Shown one piece after another: positions 62,582 to 64,000 of a DNA stretch of 64,000 nucleotides. Source of the stretch: CAVYWD01 sp963772225 (GTDB lineage: Bacteria > Myxococcota > Myxococcia > Myxococcales > UBA5297); the NCBI GenBank assembly GCA_963772225.1, contig CAVYWD010000005.1, positions 496,001 through 560,000 of the forward strand, written 5' to 3'. Each line of letters begins with the position of its first letter. Within the stretch, counting starts at the first letter, position 1. The notes beneath the pieces are model-generated. The model saw only the letters and a program-made list of their open reading frames with translations. It ran no database searches and had not been told where the DNA came from. The position numbers and the translations under genes are program-made.

Positions 62582-64000
62582 TCACGAGACCTCCTCCACC
62601 GCGACCCGGACGCCATCGATGTGGCACGTCTTCAGTTGAACCGGGCCCTTGGGCGTGACGACGTAGTAGAGGACCACCTTGACGAAACCGGCGGCGTCGA
62701 TGCGCCGAATCTCCTTCATTTGCTCCCGCTCGACCTCCTTCTTGGTCATCACGTCGAAGACCCTTCCATCGAGCCTCTTCACCAGCACGTGGAGCGCCAG
62801 AAAGACCTGCTCGGTGGGAATGATCTTCGGAAGAAGCGTCAACGGCTTGTAGTCGCCGTTCGGCCTCGGATTGAACACCTGCCCTTTCTCCATATTGACT
62901 GAATGCAGCACATGCTTTCGGCCCGTTCCGATTGCGTAGTTTCTTCCATAGGCTGGTTTGTGCTCGTCGAAGGGAATGACGTTGTTCCACTTCTTCTGCG
63001 CGACCTCCCGTATCGTGATCAACTTCGGGTCGAGATTCTTCTGCTCGAAGTTGGCCAACAGCCGAACCGAGAACTCCTGGAGCGCCGTGCCTCCACTTGC
63101 GCTCCGCGCACCATTCACCTCTCCCGCCTGAAACTCCAGCGGCTTCGCATCCCCCTCCTGCATCCAGCTCTCTGTCTTCTCCTTCGCCATTCCCGACCAG
63201 TCATTTTCTGCCTTCATGGACTCCTTGGCGCCATCGCCATGGAGAAACACCCCGACCTCGGACGGCGCCGCGCCCAGCGGGGCGATCGCGACTCGAAGCC
63301 ACAGCGTGAGCCGATTCGGGAGAGCGGTCACCTCGCACTTCTGTGTCCCTGCGGCGAGGGATTTTGTGCTGACCTCGAGCTTCTCGCACGCGGTCGAGCC
63401 CTTCCCGTCGAACATGAAGGACTCCTCGTCCTTCTCGTCGCGCAATGAGCGCTCCCGCATGTCCCCCACGTCAAGCCTTGGAAAGAATGCCTTCGCGTCG
63501 GGCTCCTCGATGTCCGCCCAGCCGTTGAAGAGCTTCGGCTCGCGCAGATCGAAGGCGCGCTGCGGGTAACCGAAAAACCTATCCGCGCCCGTCTCGTCGG
63601 CATGCAGCTGCATGTATCCTTCGTTGCGCGCCGGACGCTTGTAGGCGAGAGTTCCGGCTCCCTCCACGTCCCAGACGTGCACGAAGTCGAGCAGCGTCAC
63701 CGACTCCGCGCAGGTCGCCTTCGTCTGGTTCTTGACCACCAGGCCGAGCCCGGTATCCAGGTTCCAGAATCGCCCCAGATTCGGCAGGCGAACGGCATCG
63801 AGCGCGGGTGGGCTGTGCGGGTCCACCGCTTGATAGGCATCGGCCAGGTCCTTCATGAAGCTCGGCGCGACCGACGCCGCTCGCGCCGCGAACGCGTCCA
63901 GCGCAGCCAGGTCGTAGAAGACGTCGGCCCCAAACCGCTGGAGCTTCTCGAGGTTCGGGCCCACGACGTACGCCAGGTAGTTCCAGCTGTACGCCTTGTC
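62582..64000 (-). CDS. Large hypothetical protein, N-terminus beyond the window
   Basis: The frame is open to the window end; 472 residues are visible (last upstream residues DKAYSWNYLAYVVGPNLEKL), stop TGA at 62582-62584. I do not recognise the family. The sequence is moderately charged with normal codon bias and has no transmembrane segment. It alternates beta-like strands (LTLWLRVAIAPLGAAPSEVGVFLHG, FSVRLLANFEQ) with a C-terminal cystatin/NTF2-like strand pattern (VFDVMTKKEVEREQMKEIRRIDAAGFVKVVLYYVV). A single GDMRERSLRDEKDEESFMFDG charged loop is notable. It may be an effector or toxin-like protein, but nothing proves this. Confidence 0.7.
   Translation of the reverse strand, partial: DKAYSWNYLAYVVGPNLEKLQRFGADVFYDLAALDAFAARAASVAPSFMKDLADAYQAVDPHSPPALDAVRLPNLGRFWNLDTGLGLVVKNQTKATCAESVTLLDFVHVWDVEGAGTLAYKRPARNEGYMQLHADETGADRFFGYPQRAFDLREPKLFNGWADIEEPDAKAFFPRLDVGDMRERSLRDEKDEESFMFDGKGSTACEKLEVSTKSLAAGTQKCEVTALPNRLTLWLRVAIAPLGAAPSEVGVFLHGDGAKESMKAENDWSGMAKEKTESWMQEGDAKPLEFQAGEVNGARSASGGTALQEFSVRLLANFEQKNLDPKLITIREVAQKKWNNVIPFDEHKPAYGRNYAIGTGRKHVLHSVNMEKGQVFNPRPNGDYKPLTLLPKIIPTEQVFLALHVLVKRLDGRVFDVMTKKEVEREQMKEIRRIDAAGFVKVVLYYVVTPKGPVQLKTCHIDGVRVAVEEVS

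Noticed and set aside
62316..62990. 224-codon minus-strand ORF overlapping the last gene
   Set aside because: It is Arg/Ala-rich, without a ribosome-binding site, and overlaps the coding end of a better-supported gene in another frame.

Overview
The window is high-GC DNA (roughly 65-70 percent by eye) with strong third-position GC bias and many GTG starts. Several cell-surface genes encode lipoproteins with Asp/Ala-rich linkers (DAGTDAG, ADAxEL), a MopE-like calcium motif (DGIDNDGDGIIDN), DUF1566 domains or Cys-rich segments. Together with a Hanks-type kinase and large hybrid histidine kinases, this points to a Myxococcota (former deltaproteobacterial) chromosome. That assignment is by gene style; no rRNA or other marker is present.

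Layout. 1-5.8 kb: the tail of a receiver-domain protein, an AcuI-type reductase, a RluA-family protein and a metallophosphoesterase, then a damaged lipoprotein esterase between two copies of a dispersed repeat. 5.8-13.6 kb: an MdtABC-like RND efflux operon. 13.6-15.7 kb: a 2.1-kb insertion carrying a dCTP/dCMP-deaminase-type anti-phage gene plus a small overlapping ORF, bounded by perfect 143-bp direct repeats of the 3' end of the second RND gene. 15.8-24.6 kb: an SRPBCC/MerR/hydrolase operon, a YfhO-like membrane protein, a VOC protein, a Ser/Thr kinase, a frameshifted hydrolase, a GlsB-like membrane protein and a GT4 glycosyltransferase. 25.0-29.7 kb: a complete 4,660-bp transposon with perfect 18-bp terminal inverted repeats and a 5-bp target duplication, encoding a DD(35)E transposase, two different ATPases and a Cys-containing accessory protein. 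29.7-34.1 kb: secreted or surface proteins (Gly-rich lipoprotein, GH8 glucanase, two DUF1566 proteins). 34.8-48.0 kb: a twelve-gene, single-strand leucine / citramalate / tryptophan biosynthesis cluster, mostly with 4-bp stop-start overlaps. 48.5-64 kb: an aminotransferase, a heme-binding-like protein, an AbiE toxin-antitoxin pair, a MopE-like lipoprotein, a SWIM-SNF2 helicase, a small metallopeptidase-like protein, two histidine kinases and an unknown gene cut by the window end.

Two defence modules (the deaminase and AbiE) each lie between an intact chromosomal gene and a second copy of that gene's 3' end. In one case the copy is perfect (recent), in the other it is diverged. The deaminase would deplete dCTP/dCMP pools during phage infection, and AbiE is a type IV toxin-antitoxin system. 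The transposon's third gene, a RepA/RadA-like ATPase, is not part of the classical TniAB or TnsABC set.

Five otherwise conserved genes are each broken by a single-base indel (near 4216, 22527, 26475, 31541 and 54083). These may be real decay or residual long-read errors and should be checked before those genes are called pseudogenes.
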